DNA of 64,000 nucleotides from Verrucomicrobiota bacterium (GCA_016199985.1 JACQFQ010000002.1:1-64000); one strand, 5' to 3'. Counted from the first letter of the stretch, positions 34,945 through 46,100 are shown. Made by a program: numbers and translations. Notes: generated from the letters alone by a model not told the origin.

Positions 34945-35040
34945 TCGATCGCAGCGGGAGTTATTGTTGTTGGATGTGTTTCGCGACACCCCAACACGGA
35001 AACAGCATGACCAGCCTTCGACCAGTTTTTTGCGCAACGC

Positions 35041-35066
35041 GCTCCGCCCCCGAAGGGGGGCGGAGC
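35041..35066. repeat. GC-rich stem-loop
   Basis: GCTCCGCCCCC pairs with GGGGGCGGAGC around a 4-base loop (GAAG), giving an 11 bp stem of very high stability. No T run follows on the plus strand. It resembles REP-type intergenic palindromes; no second copy was noticed in the window. Confidence 0.6.
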
Positions 35067-35148
35067 ACCGGCAGAACCCCAAATTACAGAAAGAAATTTA
35101 CACTCCCGCTTGCTGTGTTACTTGTTCACGGAAACTCGCATTTAGTTT

Positions 35149-35376
35149 ATGGAGACACGGGTAAGGAAGATCCGACAATTGCTGAAGCGGAACAAGGATG
35201 CTGAAGCGCTCGCTTTAGCAACAACGCTCGTTTCCGACTTTCCTACCGATCCACGGGCTTGGAGCGAGCGTTCGTTCGTTCGATCGAGGCCCGCCGTTTC
35301 TGAGTTCGTGACCTCACTGGAGGGAAACAATACGCTACAAGGTGGAGGGGGATGGAATGGTGGAGGGAGCCCGTAG
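35149..35376 (+). CDS. Possible truncated TPR protein or gene remnant
   Basis: 75 residues. The first 45 (METRVRKIRQLLKRNKDAEA, then LALATTLVSDFPTDPRAWSER) look like one TPR helix pair with a normal basic start. The rest turns into a Gly/Ser-rich tail without fold character. No ribosome-binding site is seen. It is perhaps the 5' end of a gene broken after about 35285. Confidence 0.25.
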   Translation: METRVRKIRQLLKRNKDAEALALATTLVSDFPTDPRAWSERSFVRSRPAVSEFVTSLEGNNTLQGGGGWNGGGSP

Positions 35377-35551
35377 GGCGACCGGAACCATGTGCGTTGG
35401 ACATGACGATTCATGACAAAAAGCGCGAGCTGAGCCGTTGCGATGCTGGTTTCCAAAGCGCTTGTTTCAGCGTCTTACCAATACTTCAACAATATGCTGA
35501 GCCGATTGCCATCGACCACTAATCAGCAAGCGAAGGAACTGCCGAAGCGTG

Positions 35552-38500
35552 TCACTCAGCCGAGATTCCACGATAGTACTTTGATGGGATTCTTGCAGTT
35601 GGATCGATGAGCGTTGTGATTCCGAACGCGTTGGTTGCGGTTGGGCCCTGGATCCATTGTTGTCCGTCCAAGGAGAGCATGATCCCGTAGGTTTGGCCTG
35701 CGTCGCCCACGACGGAATAACGAAATCCCTCAGGCCTGAATCCTCCCCGGCATGGCGCCACTTCCAACCGGGGTTTGCGGGTGAAGCGCGCCTCTATCAC
35801 CTTGGATCGATCGGTGATCACCTCTATTTCCGATTCCACTCCCTGGCCATCCACAAACCATCCTTCAAATTCCTGCCCGGGATCCGCCTTCGCCTTGAGC
35901 CTCACTCGCTTGCCCTTCGCAAAATGGCTGCCTTTCGGGTTTTGTTCCACCCAACCCGCTCCTTTCACCGCCACCGTCAGCGACGCTTCGCCTGGCTCCA
36001 AGGGCACAAAGAGCCCCGTTACACTCATCTCCGCGTTCGTCACGATCAGCTTCAACAAAGCGTTCGTCCCTTTGATGCCATCGCCCCATGCCGCAAATCG
36101 ATACCCTTGCCCTGGCTTGGCCCACAGCTTGACCTCGCTCCCATATCGATACCATGGCAACTCCGGTTCTCTTTTCACGCTTCCCTGGCCCGCGCTCACG
36201 CCGCTTAAGCTCGTTCCAAATAGCGCCTCGGCGCATGTGGGCCCCGTCACTCGCAGGAGCGTCGCTTCCTGGCTCCCGGTCGCGTCTCCCACCCATCCCA
36301 GAAAAGTCCATCCGGGATCGGCCGCTGCGCGCAGCACGGCCACGCTGTTGCTCGCGTACAAACTCATCCCTGGACTTGCCTCCGCTTTCCCTCCTCCCGC
36401 GCTGCGCGCCGACACCTCAAACGCCGCAACAATCTCAACCCGCGCCGGATCCATTTCCCATCCCAGGATTAAGAGTCCGTCATAGCCAATGGCTCGGATT
36501 GTCTCTGTTCGCCCCACTGCAAAGGGTCCCTCATACAAATGCGCTCCCACCGTCGGCGCGCTCCCATCCAACGTATAAAAGATCCATCCATTCTCAAAAC
36601 TGCTGAGCAGCGTTATTTGCGATCGATTCGATCGAACCACGGATCCCCCCGTCACAAACTCCCCATCGGCGATCAATGCGGGCATCCCCACCGGGGCGAT
36701 CCGCCTCGTTCCTCCCAGGGTCAATTGCTCCACGGGGGTCGTCGCCTCAAAAAGGGCTCGGTATTGATTGGTCAGAGCGATTGTCACTTGCCTCACTCGA
36801 TCGCTCACCCCATCGGACCATCCCTTGAACTCAAACCATCTGGCCGCAACCGCGGTTAATCTCAATGCGTCCCCAGGCAGGTAAAAAGGCTGATCAGGGC
36901 TGCGTTCCACTGTTCCTTCACCTTCCACCTCGATGCTTAACAAGGCTTGCACATACACATTGACCGCCGCGCTGGTCACCGATCCATAGTCATTGACGAC
37001 CCTGACCCGATAGCTTCCGGTCTGACCCACGACAACGTTCGTCATCGTCAAGAGACGATCGGTCGCCCCGATCAGGTCGTTTGCGTTGAACTGCCATTGG
37101 TAACGCAAGGGCGCTGTTCCTTGCGCCTCCACATCCAGGCTCACCTCGGCGCCAGGGGGCGCTTGCTGACTGAGCGGTCCGTTCACGATGGTGGGCGTAT
37201 ACGCGATGCTCAATCGCGCGACTCTGCTGGACACCGATCCGGCTTCATTGCGGATCAACACCTGATAGTCCCCCTGATCGAGTTGCCCAACCCGATCCAC
37301 AACCCACTGGCTATTGGTCGCGGTCGCCAAAGCAACCCCATTGAAGAACCATTGATACTCCAGCGGCAGGCTCCCCGCGCTATCGACAGCAAACACCGCT
37401 CTTCCGCCAATAAGCTCCGCTTGATCCAAGGGATCCATCACGATCTCCGGCGGCATCACGCTCTCCGCTCCGATCTTCGCAATAAAGATCTCCTGGGCGC
37501 CCTGAGCTCGAAGGAGTTGGTCATCGAACAAGGCGCTGCCTGTGAACCAGCCCGTGAATATAAAATTCCCTCTTCGATCGACGGTGGCGCCTGTACAGGA
37601 GTCGTCGAAAAGAAACCCCGCTTGTTTCGCCCAGAGGGGGTTGCCTAGGCTATCGAGTTTGGCGACGAAAACATCGGTTCCACCTTTGCTCGATAGATGC
37701 GAATCGCCGACGCTCAATTCACCGGTGAACTGTCCCGCAATATAGAGAGCGCCCTGCGTGTCCCTTCCAATACCGAGGCCCCTCACGCGGGAGTCAAGGC
37801 CAGGGTCTTTGCTTGCGCAACGAAACTCGCTTCTCCACAGAACAGCGCCTTGAGGGCTGAGCTTCATGGCAAAAACACGCGGACCGCTATGGGCTCCTAC
37901 GACATAACAATTACCAAATCGATCTGAATCTATTGCGCCAATATATCCAAGAATGCCGCCTTCGGTAATGGGTAGAGCCCAAAGGTAGTTTCCGTCACCG
38001 TCTTGTCTTGTGAGAAAGATTGAACCCAGGGTTGGGTACGACAGCTGGTTGGGTTGTTTAAGAAGCAGGCCTCCGAACACGCAGGCTTCGCTGTACACTC
38101 CCGCGAGATAGCTGCCCCCAAGGTTGTCGGCGATTATGGCGGAAGGGGAATCAAGATTTGGACCTCCTGCCGTATTCGACCAAATCACTCGGCCATCCGA
38201 ATCAAAGCGGACCCGGAGAATATCCGTGTGATCGGAATATCCGCCCGCTCGAAATTCGACGATCGGCGGGCCAAACACTTTTGCAAAGTACTGATAGCTC
38301 GCGGCGAAGTCCACTCCGTCGGACCAGCAAGAGATCGCCAACGAGCTGTTGCTGAAGATTTCGCCAATAGTGTGAGCCCAAAGCAAATCTCCGGCTGTGG
38401 TATACTTGGCCAGATAGACGGATTGAGTAGAGTTCGAAAGGGTTGCTCCTCCAAGGTGGATCTCTCCTTGGAACTTGCCGGCTACATAGACGAAACCTCG

Positions 38501-38923
38501 AGGATCGACTGCCGAGGCCATGACATGGACTCCTGGAGTTGGCCCCCAAGGGAGATCTCCGCCCGTGATCCTTCGAACCCAGACAAATCGACCCGCAGCG
38601 TCCATCTTGGCAAGAAAAGCGGAGGCCTGGACATTGGTTTGGCTGAACACTGGGGGAAAACTCCCTTTTCCCAGGTAAAGCCCCGTGAGGTACAGATTGC
38701 CATCAGCGTCGGCCCCTAGCGTCTCTGACACGGCCGTGAACGAGCCGCTCGCCTGACTAATCCAGTCGTAGCTCGGATCCGAAGAACAGAAACCATGAAT
38801 GCTCCCAAATAATGTTGCCAGAAGAGAAAGGCCAAAGGCGGTCGCGAGCCGGTGAAACGCGCAAATGGAGGAGACGTCTCTCTGCCCCCTCTTACAATCT
38901 AGAAGCTCGATCCAACTCCCCAT
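35552..38923 (-). CDS. Large secreted SBBP-propeller / Ig / InlB-type repeat protein
   Basis: 1123 residues from ATG 38923; the frame is open to a TTG at 39034, which would add 37 residues. A signal segment (LATAFGLSLLATLFGSIHGF) follows the ATG. The first half has SBBP-type propeller repeats (for example GNLYLTGLYLGKGSF, GFVYVAGKFQGEIHLG, GALYIAGQFTGELSVG, GNFIFTGWFTGSALF), each about 55-70 residues. Two Ig-like domains follow (LEYQWFFNGVAL, LRYQWQFNANDL), then divergent InlB B-type repeats (FKGWSDGV, FLGWVGDA, FAAWGDGI, FEGWFVDG), with a chitobiase-C-like piece (IFYTLDGSAP) between them. The last 55 residues (VVGDAGQTYGIMLSLDGQQW, then SKYYRGISAE) match the C-terminal module of two other proteins here. 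The 5' part is visibly lower in GC than the surroundings. Confidence 0.85.
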   Translation of the reverse strand: MGSWIELLDCKRGQRDVSSICAFHRLATAFGLSLLATLFGSIHGFCSSDPSYDWISQASGSFTAVSETLGADADGNLYLTGLYLGKGSFPPVFSQTNVQASAFLAKMDAAGRFVWVRRITGGDLPWGPTPGVHVMASAVDPRGFVYVAGKFQGEIHLGGATLSNSTQSVYLAKYTTAGDLLWAHTIGEIFSNSSLAISCWSDGVDFAASYQYFAKVFGPPIVEFRAGGYSDHTDILRVRFDSDGRVIWSNTAGGPNLDSPSAIIADNLGGSYLAGVYSEACVFGGLLLKQPNQLSYPTLGSIFLTRQDGDGNYLWALPITEGGILGYIGAIDSDRFGNCYVVGAHSGPRVFAMKLSPQGAVLWRSEFRCASKDPGLDSRVRGLGIGRDTQGALYIAGQFTGELSVGDSHLSSKGGTDVFVAKLDSLGNPLWAKQAGFLFDDSCTGATVDRRGNFIFTGWFTGSALFDDQLLRAQGAQEIFIAKIGAESVMPPEIVMDPLDQAELIGGRAVFAVDSAGSLPLEYQWFFNGVALATATNSQWVVDRVGQLDQGDYQVLIRNEAGSVSSRVARLSIAYTPTIVNGPLSQQAPPGAEVSLDVEAQGTAPLRYQWQFNANDLIGATDRLLTMTNVVVGQTGSYRVRVVNDYGSVTSAAVNVYVQALLSIEVEGEGTVERSPDQPFYLPGDALRLTAVAARWFEFKGWSDGVSDRVRQVTIALTNQYRALFEATTPVEQLTLGGTRRIAPVGMPALIADGEFVTGGSVVRSNRSQITLLSSFENGWIFYTLDGSAPTVGAHLYEGPFAVGRTETIRAIGYDGLLILGWEMDPARVEIVAAFEVSARSAGGGKAEASPGMSLYASNSVAVLRAAADPGWTFLGWVGDATGSQEATLLRVTGPTCAEALFGTSLSGVSAGQGSVKREPELPWYRYGSEVKLWAKPGQGYRFAAWGDGIKGTNALLKLIVTNAEMSVTGLFVPLEPGEASLTVAVKGAGWVEQNPKGSHFAKGKRVRLKAKADPGQEFEGWFVDGQGVESEIEVITDRSKVIEARFTRKPRLEVAPCRGGFRPEGFRYSVVGDAGQTYGIMLSLDGQQWIQGPTATNAFGITTLIDPTARIPSKYYRGISAE

Positions 38924-39099
38924 AGCGATAGACTGTATGAAGATTTCTTCTCGAAGCTCCAGTGCGAAATCAGATTGAAAAGCGCGCCGAGTGAGTCGAA
39001 GAATCGCGATTAAGAGCACAATGGCGGATGGCAATTTTTTGGCTGTGCCTTGGCAGGCATACCTCTCCTAGCATAGGCTGAAACCGTCACCCTTCAACC

Positions 39100-39387
39100 A
39101 TGGTATCCAGATCATCAGTTTCGGCTTGGTGCTTAGCGGTCGTTGTCACTGCGGGAAGCTACCTGTGGCCGTCGATCAACCGATTCATCGTCTCGCAGCG
39201 CATGCGCGCAGGGGCCGCAACGCTCGGCTACTCGATTGAGACTGGTGAGTCTCTGTCAACATTCCGGGGCTATTGGTCTGTTATGTTCACAAACAATCCA
39301 CCTTTTCCCCGTACCCCTTCCAAGTACGGTCTGGAGGTTCAGGTTTCTCTTGACGGAAAATTGCTCGCGATCCCAGCCCCCCTTTGA
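39100..39387 (+). CDS. Small secreted or membrane-anchored protein, unknown
   Basis: 95 residues. The N-terminus has a hydrophobic segment (VSAWCLAVVVTAGSYLWP), a signal peptide or anchor. The rest (SIETGESLSTFRGYWSVMF, then YGLEVQVSLDGKLLAIPAP) looks like short beta-strands. No family is recognised. It is divergent from the large secreted gene upstream and is followed after 86 bases by another small anchored protein. Confidence 0.5.
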   Translation: MVSRSSVSAWCLAVVVTAGSYLWPSINRFIVSQRMRAGAATLGYSIETGESLSTFRGYWSVMFTNNPPFPRTPSKYGLEVQVSLDGKLLAIPAPL

Positions 39388-39473
39388 GCTCTGGAGGCAT
39401 TCAAGAACGACATCATCCCCAGTGCTGTGGCTCGAGATCATCTGATTAACTCAGACGCAAGTTGCTTTCTATC

Positions 39474-39809
39474 ATGCAAAGGATGACTTTGAAGACTCTA
39501 TTCCGCACGGTGCCTCCTGTGTTGCCTTGGGCGTGGATCTTGTTGGTTCTGACCTTAAACTTTTTGCCGAAAAGGGCCCCAGCGCCTTTGTCCCGTGAGA
39601 GGGTGATTGAAATCGCTCAACAACGTCTGAAAGAGCATTATGAGCGTGTGTTTGCTTATACGAATGTATTGGATGACTGGCACGTGGCTGGGGTGCAGTT
39701 CGTGCCCGAGAAGTTTATTGCAACCGGCTTTTTAACGAACAGCAATGGAGTGCATCACGGACTGCGATGGCTAGAGTTCAAGAAGGACGGCAATATCTTG
39801 AGCAGGTAG
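39474..39809 (+). CDS. Small membrane-anchored protein, unknown
   Basis: 111 residues from ATG 39474 (a TTG at 39462 and an ATG at 39483 are alternatives). One membrane segment (VPPVLPWAWILLVLTLNFLP) is followed by a soluble domain starting with a regular helix (RERVIEIAQQRLKEHYERVF) and then strands (WHVAGVQFVPEKFIATGF, GLRWLEFKKDG). The domain resembles a small alpha/beta unit, but no family is recognised. It lies 323 bases before the giant gene on the same strand. Confidence 0.6.
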   Translation: MQRMTLKTLFRTVPPVLPWAWILLVLTLNFLPKRAPAPLSRERVIEIAQQRLKEHYERVFAYTNVLDDWHVAGVQFVPEKFIATGFLTNSNGVHHGLRWLEFKKDGNILSR

Positions 39810-40132
39810 GGGCGCGTTTTGATGGAGTGAGCGGTCCTTTTGCGCCAGCATGGATGGCTTGCCCAAGCCTTGCCAACAAGAGCCATCCACTGTCGACTTC
39901 CGACGTTACTTGGCCGCCGAGAATGCTCGCCGCGCCTTCAGGGTCGTGACTTCCATCAATCCAATCGCCTGGCATTCAAACTAGACGGGCCCTAATCGGC
40001 TCGGCCGCGTCTGCCCGGGTTCTGTCATTGACATGAGATGTGGGATCTGGCATCGCTTCCAAGATCCCACTGATTCACCGTTCGAGCTTCGCCAGGCGAA
40101 TCGTTGCGCCCGCGAACGCCGCCCGGGACTCT
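39810..40132. other. Leader region of the giant gene
   Basis: No supported gene. A 44-codon frame starting at an ATG near 39850 (FRRYLAAENARRAFRVV) has some protein character but no context. TTGACA at 40028-40033 directly precedes the inverted repeat at 40040-40070; no good -10 box follows at the normal distance. A smaller palindrome TTCGCC-A-GGCGAA lies at 40088-40100. Confidence 0.45.
40040..40070. repeat. Perfect inverted repeat upstream of the giant gene
   Basis: GTGGGATCT (40040-40048) and AGATCCCAC (40062-40070) are perfect 9 bp arms around 13 bases, 62 bases before the likely start codon. There is no T run, so it is more likely an operator or an mRNA leader stem than a terminator. Confidence 0.55.
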
Positions 40133-43100
40133 ATGATACAGTCGTCAGTTCAGGACATGTTCGCGCTGGAGCCGTTAGAGCCGCGAGTTTTGCTCGCGGC
40201 GGACTCTCTGATTGACGCGTCGAGTCTTCTCCCTTCGGGGGCCCCAAGTTCTGAGGCGACAGTCGCAGTGGAGGTCATCAGTGCCCCCAGCCCGCAGGAG
40301 GAAGGAGTCGCGTACGATCCTGCCCAGCGGATCGAGGACATCTTCAACGTCGCCACATCTCCGGCGGTGACCGATGTGGTAGTCGGTGAACCCGTAGATC
40401 GGTCCGCTGCCCTGGCAGCGCTTGTGCCAGACGGTTCACTGGAGTCGCACGCTCCTGTCCCAGGGCCGCCTGCGGAGGCAAGCCCCAAAGCGGATGAACT
40501 GACGGAGACACTTCACGCCGCCAATGGCCCGCCGGAGATTGAGCGGACACCTTTGGAGTTCTCGACCGCGGTTTGGGGAATTCACGATCTCTTGTTGCGG
40601 ACGGTTGGTGGAGATCTCGAGTTGCTTGCCCGCGCAGACCTTTCTTCGCCTTTGGTCTCTCGCCCGCTCGACGAGATCAGCGATGTGAGGATTCTTGGGG
40701 CGGACAACATCGATGACACACTGACCATCGATCTCACGGACGCTCCGTTGCCGTCTGTCCATTTTGCAGGGGGCGTTGGGGGTTCAGACCGCCTTGTGTT
40801 GCGGGGTTCTTCAAGCGCTTCAGTAACCCACACCCTTTCGCACGACCTTGGCGCGATCAGCACGGTTCTGATCCAGGCGGGAGAGGGGTCTTCGACAATC
40901 GAGCACTCGGACGTTGAATCGATCGTGGACGACTTGGTCGTCGAGAATCGGGTTTTCACGACCGTGGGGAGCAACGCGGACGACCTGGAGTTGGGGAATA
41001 ATGGGGACGGTGGCAATCAGGTCTCTCGACTTCACAGTGTTTCCTCGGGCCTGACGGTGGATTTCCGGAATCCAAAGGCGAGTCTCACATTGAATACCGG
41101 GGAAGGGGACGACTTGATCCGTGTCGCGACTCCGCTCAATGACGGGACTGGGAGTTCTTGGACGATCGACGGTGGCGAGGGAACAAACACGCTGTTCGGT
41201 CCTGGGGTCGACAGCGAGTGGCGTCTGAGTTCGGCCAATGGAGGCACGCTCAATGGGATTCAATTCACTCGGATCGGAGACCTGGTGGGTGCGGCGGACA
41301 ACAAGGACACGTTTATTTGGGGCAGAAGTGGTGCGTTGACGAGGGGCATCCAAGGGGGCTTGGGCGGTTTTGACAGCCTATTGCTCGAAGGTGATCGTTC
41401 TCCGACCCTCGTCTACAACTTCACCGATCTCCACTCCGGTTCCGTTGCGAAGGATGGAAACACGCTGACCTATGCCGGCCTGGAGCCACTTTCGACGATC
41501 TTCGATCCTCTTCCGGAGGCCGCCAACGATATTGTGCTCAACTATGATGTGGATCATGAGCAGCGGCTGACTATCCAAGCCGGGCCGGCGGGCCAAATCT
41601 CCGTCACTAGCGACTCCGCTGAGGTGGTCACTTTCAATTTTCCGACCAGGTCGCTGACCATCAACGGGAGCCGGTTTGCGGATCACATCACGCTGGAGAG
41701 TTTGGGCTTTGGATTCAATGCCGACTTGACGATTCACGCTGGGGCGGGCAGCGATGAAATCATTGTCCACGCCCTCACCGGCGTAGGGAACTACACCTTC
41801 GATGGTGGGACCGACGGGGGTGATGTGCTTCGTCTATCGGGCCATGATCATATGACCTTGACGGACACCACACTCACTACGGGCACGGCGCTGGCCACTC
41901 TTCCCACGGATGTGAATGTGACCCGCGCGCCCGGGAACCAGATCGAGACCGCCATCGCCATCAATCCTGCCAATCCCAAGAACATCATCGTAGCGCCAAG
42001 CGACGCGCCCGGATTGGCGGGAGGTCCGGGATTTGAAATCCCAGGTAACGGAGTGGATGACGACGGCGATGGAGCCGTGGATGAATCTATCGATGTGCCA
42101 AACGGGAAAGATGACGATCATGACGGACTCATTGACGAACCGAACTATCATGCGACGATTTGGGTGACGTTCGACGGTGGGGCGACGTGGAGGCCGCGGG
42201 TCATTCCCATGCCTTTGGACGCCCCGGGCAAGCCTCGAGGGGATCCGAGCATCGTATTCAGCCGCGACGGGAGCCGGGTCCTGTATTCCTACATGATTAC
42301 CCGCCTTGGTACGCCTCCAGACACTGGCGACCCGCAAACCGCGGTTGCCACAGCCCTTTCCCGCGACGGTGGGGCCACCTGGCTGGCTGCGGACGCGGCC
42401 GTGGTCGGGAACGTGTTCGCCCCGTTCAGCGACGACAAGGATTTCCTCGCTGTCGGGCCCGACAGGACGAACCCAGCTCAAGACCGTTTCGTCATCGCGT
42501 TTAGCCGGCTTGTCTTCGATCTCGACGGGATCGTGACATATACGTCGCTGAACGGAATCGATTGGACTCGCTCTACTGGCATCGTGAGCGATAAAACGGC
42601 CGCTGAAGGGGACATGATCGACGCAATTCCCGCAATCGGGCCCAAGGGACAGGTCTATCTTGTGTGGGAGGACACCCAGACCCGTGGCGTGGGAAGGATT
42701 ATGTTCGACGTTTCGATGGACGGCGGACTGACATGGGGTCAGCCGCCGAACGGAGACAGGGAGATCTACACGGGCAATTTGAATCTGGAGCAAGATCCGT
42801 TCAACGGGGGCCACGCATATGCAATTCCTGCTCAGCCGTCGCGGTCGCGAGGAATTCCGATGGCCTTGTCCATGGACGTGGACCGTAGCGGAGGACCTCA
42901 CAACGGTCGAATCTACGTGTCGTTTACTGACCAGGCGGACTTGGATCATGACCCGGACGCCTTCAACGCCTTCGACCATAACGACACGGATATCTTCCTG
43001 AGAGCCTCGGACGATGAAGGGATTCACTGGGATGCCTTGGGGTCCGAGCCGGTCCGTGTGAGTCATTCCTCGGCCCCTGGCAGCAGCCAGTTTCTCGGCT

Positions 43101-46100
43101 GGATGGACGTCGATCAGCGGACGGGGTACGTCGGAGTGGGCTGGTATGACACCACCAACGATGTGGGGGTGCCGGGGCTGAACAGCACCAACAACACTCC
43201 CAACGATGATGTTCAGATGCGGGCTTCCATCAGCGTCGATGGAGGGGTGACCTTCGCGCCGAGTATCCAGGTTGCGCACGACTCTTCCAACGCCGCGCGT
43301 GCCGCCCCCAGCATGAACTTTGGAGAATACAATGGTGTGGCGTTTCTGGACGGAGTCCTGCACCTGGCGTGGGCGGACAACTCCAATAGCACGGGGGACA
43401 ATCCGGATGGCAAGAACAGCGACGAGATCTATTACAGCCGCGTTTTCCTAAAGCCGATCATCTTGGGTGGGATCGAGCGCGCCGTTCTCTCGGGGCGGTC
43501 GCTCGACGCGACGGGTTTCGGTGGCCAAGTAGTTTTTACCTCCGACATGCCCGAATGGGTCGAGCAGGGACCCAATCCCTTCACGAGCGCAGCGGAGGGC
43601 CCAACACGAATCGCGGATCCCGTGGCCGGGGCTATCCAGGCGGTTGTGGTCGATCCCACGGATCGATTCACGATGTATCTCGGGACGGTCAACGGTGGAG
43701 TTTGGCGGAATACGGGCAGCCAGCAGGTCTTCTTCAAATCGGAGGAAGCAAAGTTGGATTCGGACGACACATCGGTACTCGACGCGTTCGCCCGCTTTCT
43801 CGAAACCCACCCACAGCTCACGGTTGAGATCGGGGGGCACACCGATTCGCAAGGGGATCGGCCGTACAATCTCGATCTTTCGAGACGACGCGCGCAGGCG
43901 GTCTGGGACTACCTTGTGAATACGCGGCGAATTTCAGCCAGCCGGCTCACGATGGTTGCCTATGGAGAAGATCGCCCCGTGGCGTCGGGTGGCGTCTCCG
44001 GTGATCAACCGCTAAATCGACGAGTCGAGTTGCTGGTCAACCAGTGGGAGCCCTTGACGGACGCCTTTCCTTCTCTCTCGATCAACTCTCTTGCCATCAG
44101 CCCCCTCGACCATCAAGTGATCTATGCCGGGATTGGGAAGGGGAGTAGCTTTTTAAATATCGGCGGCCTAGGCGGTGGGTTGCTCTACAGCAACGACCGC
44201 GGGGATTCCTGGCGACTCATCGGGCAGCGCGAGTTTCATGCACTGACCATCACGAAAGTGCTGCCCACCACGATCACCACCGCGGACGGACGCCAGGTTG
44301 TCTTCGTCGCCACTTACGATGTGGATGCGGACGGAGACGGGGCGCTTGAGGATTGGGGAGGAGTTTTCCGACTGGAAGTCGCGCCCGATGGTGCGACACG
44401 GATTAAGAAGATTTCGAATGACGGGAACGGGCTTCCCGCTGGGAGTTACACAGACCTCGTCCTTGTTCCGGGAATCTCGGGCGATCCGCTCCACCCGGCG
44501 GTCGTTTACGCCGCGAATCCTGCCTTTGGGATCTTCCAATATGTCGAGGGCCCTGACAACCTGTGGCAGCCGGTGAATTCCGGTTTTCTATTCGGAGCCG
44601 ATCAGGACCTGGATGGACGCGACGACCTCTTGCAGAAGGCCTGGACGGTCAAGTTAGCGCTGCATCCGGGTAGCGGCACTCTCTATGCCGCGGTGATCGG
44701 GCCTGTGGACGGCAATGGCTTGTTCCAGCTCGCAGGTAGTGCGAAGGGATTGATCGCCGTGTTCAAGTCGAAGGATTACGGCAGGAGCTGGGCGCCCATG
44801 CCAGTTCCTACCTCTGTTGACAACGGAACTCGTTATGGGCTGAACACACGTGGGAACGGGAACCTGCATTTCTCAATCGCCGTGGATCCAACCGATCCCA
44901 ACGTGGTGTATCTCGGGGGAGATACGCAAGGCACACTCACGAACAACTCCGCCGGTCTTAGGGATTGGTTGGGCCGCGTCTTTCGCTGGAACCCGACGAC
45001 GAACGTCTGGACTCAACTTGTCGGCACCAACGCCAACCAGACCGGCCCGCATGCGGATTCGCGGGGCATGGTATTTGCCACGGACTACGTCCTCCTCGAG
45101 GTTGATGATGGCGGGCTCTATCGCTTGCAGAATCCACGGGGCGAGAACGAACAGGGAATTCGACAGTGGGCATCGCTCAATCGAGAACTACGAATCACGG
45201 AGGCTATTAGGGTCGGCTTCGATCCCTTGAACAGCGACATCCTGGTCGGTGCGCAGGATAACGGGGCGGCGTTTCAGGCGGGGAATTCTGACCTCGTGGA
45301 TAACGATGGCGACGGAGTGATTGACGAGCCGGATGAGCGATTCCTCTGGAAAGGTAGAGCAGTCGGTGACGGCAACAGCCAAGCAGCGATTCTTTACGAC
45401 GCCAATGGGGATAAGGCAGAGGACGGGGTCTTGCGCTACGCGTTGTTCAATGATCTGAAATCGCTGTTTGTATTTGAGTTTGCCGCTGACGGCGCTCAGA
45501 TCGATGCCAATGGCACGGCTCCGGGACTGGCGGCGTCTATCGGATTCAGGAGCGGCCCTGGTGCAGCACTCTACAGCGGCTTGAATGCGCTGGACGCAAA
45601 AATGGGATTCAGTCTCGTGCCGATGGTTGTAAACTCTCTTGATCCCAGCCGGATGCTGGTCGGGTTCAATGGGATTTACGAAAGCTTCGGCAGCAGGCTG
45701 GCTCCGGGTCATGACCGAGTTCTGCCGTTGGAATACGTGCGAGAGATTCAAACAGGGCCGGGCGTTGTCACGTCCCTGGTTTATGGCGGTCGCGTCGGCC
45801 GGACAGAGAATCGTGATCTCATCATCGCATCTCGAGGAACCAAGATTCTTGTGCGGACCACGGCGGACGGTGCCTTCGCAGAGCGTGTTGTCCCAGGTGC
45901 CTCTGAGATTCGTGACATCACGGTGGATCCCGACAACTGGAAGGTTGTCTATGTGGCGGATGCCCGAGGAGTGTATCGCATCGATGATGTCACCGACAAC
46001 TCCAAGCCATGGGTAGACATCACTGATAATCTCCACGCCATCGGACAGCCCCAACTCTACGCGATTGAATATGTGCCGAAGGGCCAAGGCGTCTTGCTCG

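Larger units (their letters stand above)
34489..35551. other. 1 kb gap with strong hairpins and possible gene remnants
   Basis: No convincing complete gene. The part from 34489 to 34690 is AT-richer and should hold the promoter of the minus-strand 1675-residue protein. A GC-rich perfect hairpin sits at 35041-35066, and a wider inverted repeat at 34856-34944. Several overlapping short frames on both strands look like random translation; one (35149-35376) has a TPR-like beginning. Confidence 0.5.

Noticed and set aside
34590..35204. Several overlapping plus-strand frames of 76-117 codons
   Set aside because: They lie in different frames over the same bases and none shows helix/strand patterning or a start signal.
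41834..43363. 509-codon minus-strand frame inside the giant gene
   Set aside because: The plus frame shows Asp-box motifs across the same bases; the minus translation has no recognisable order.
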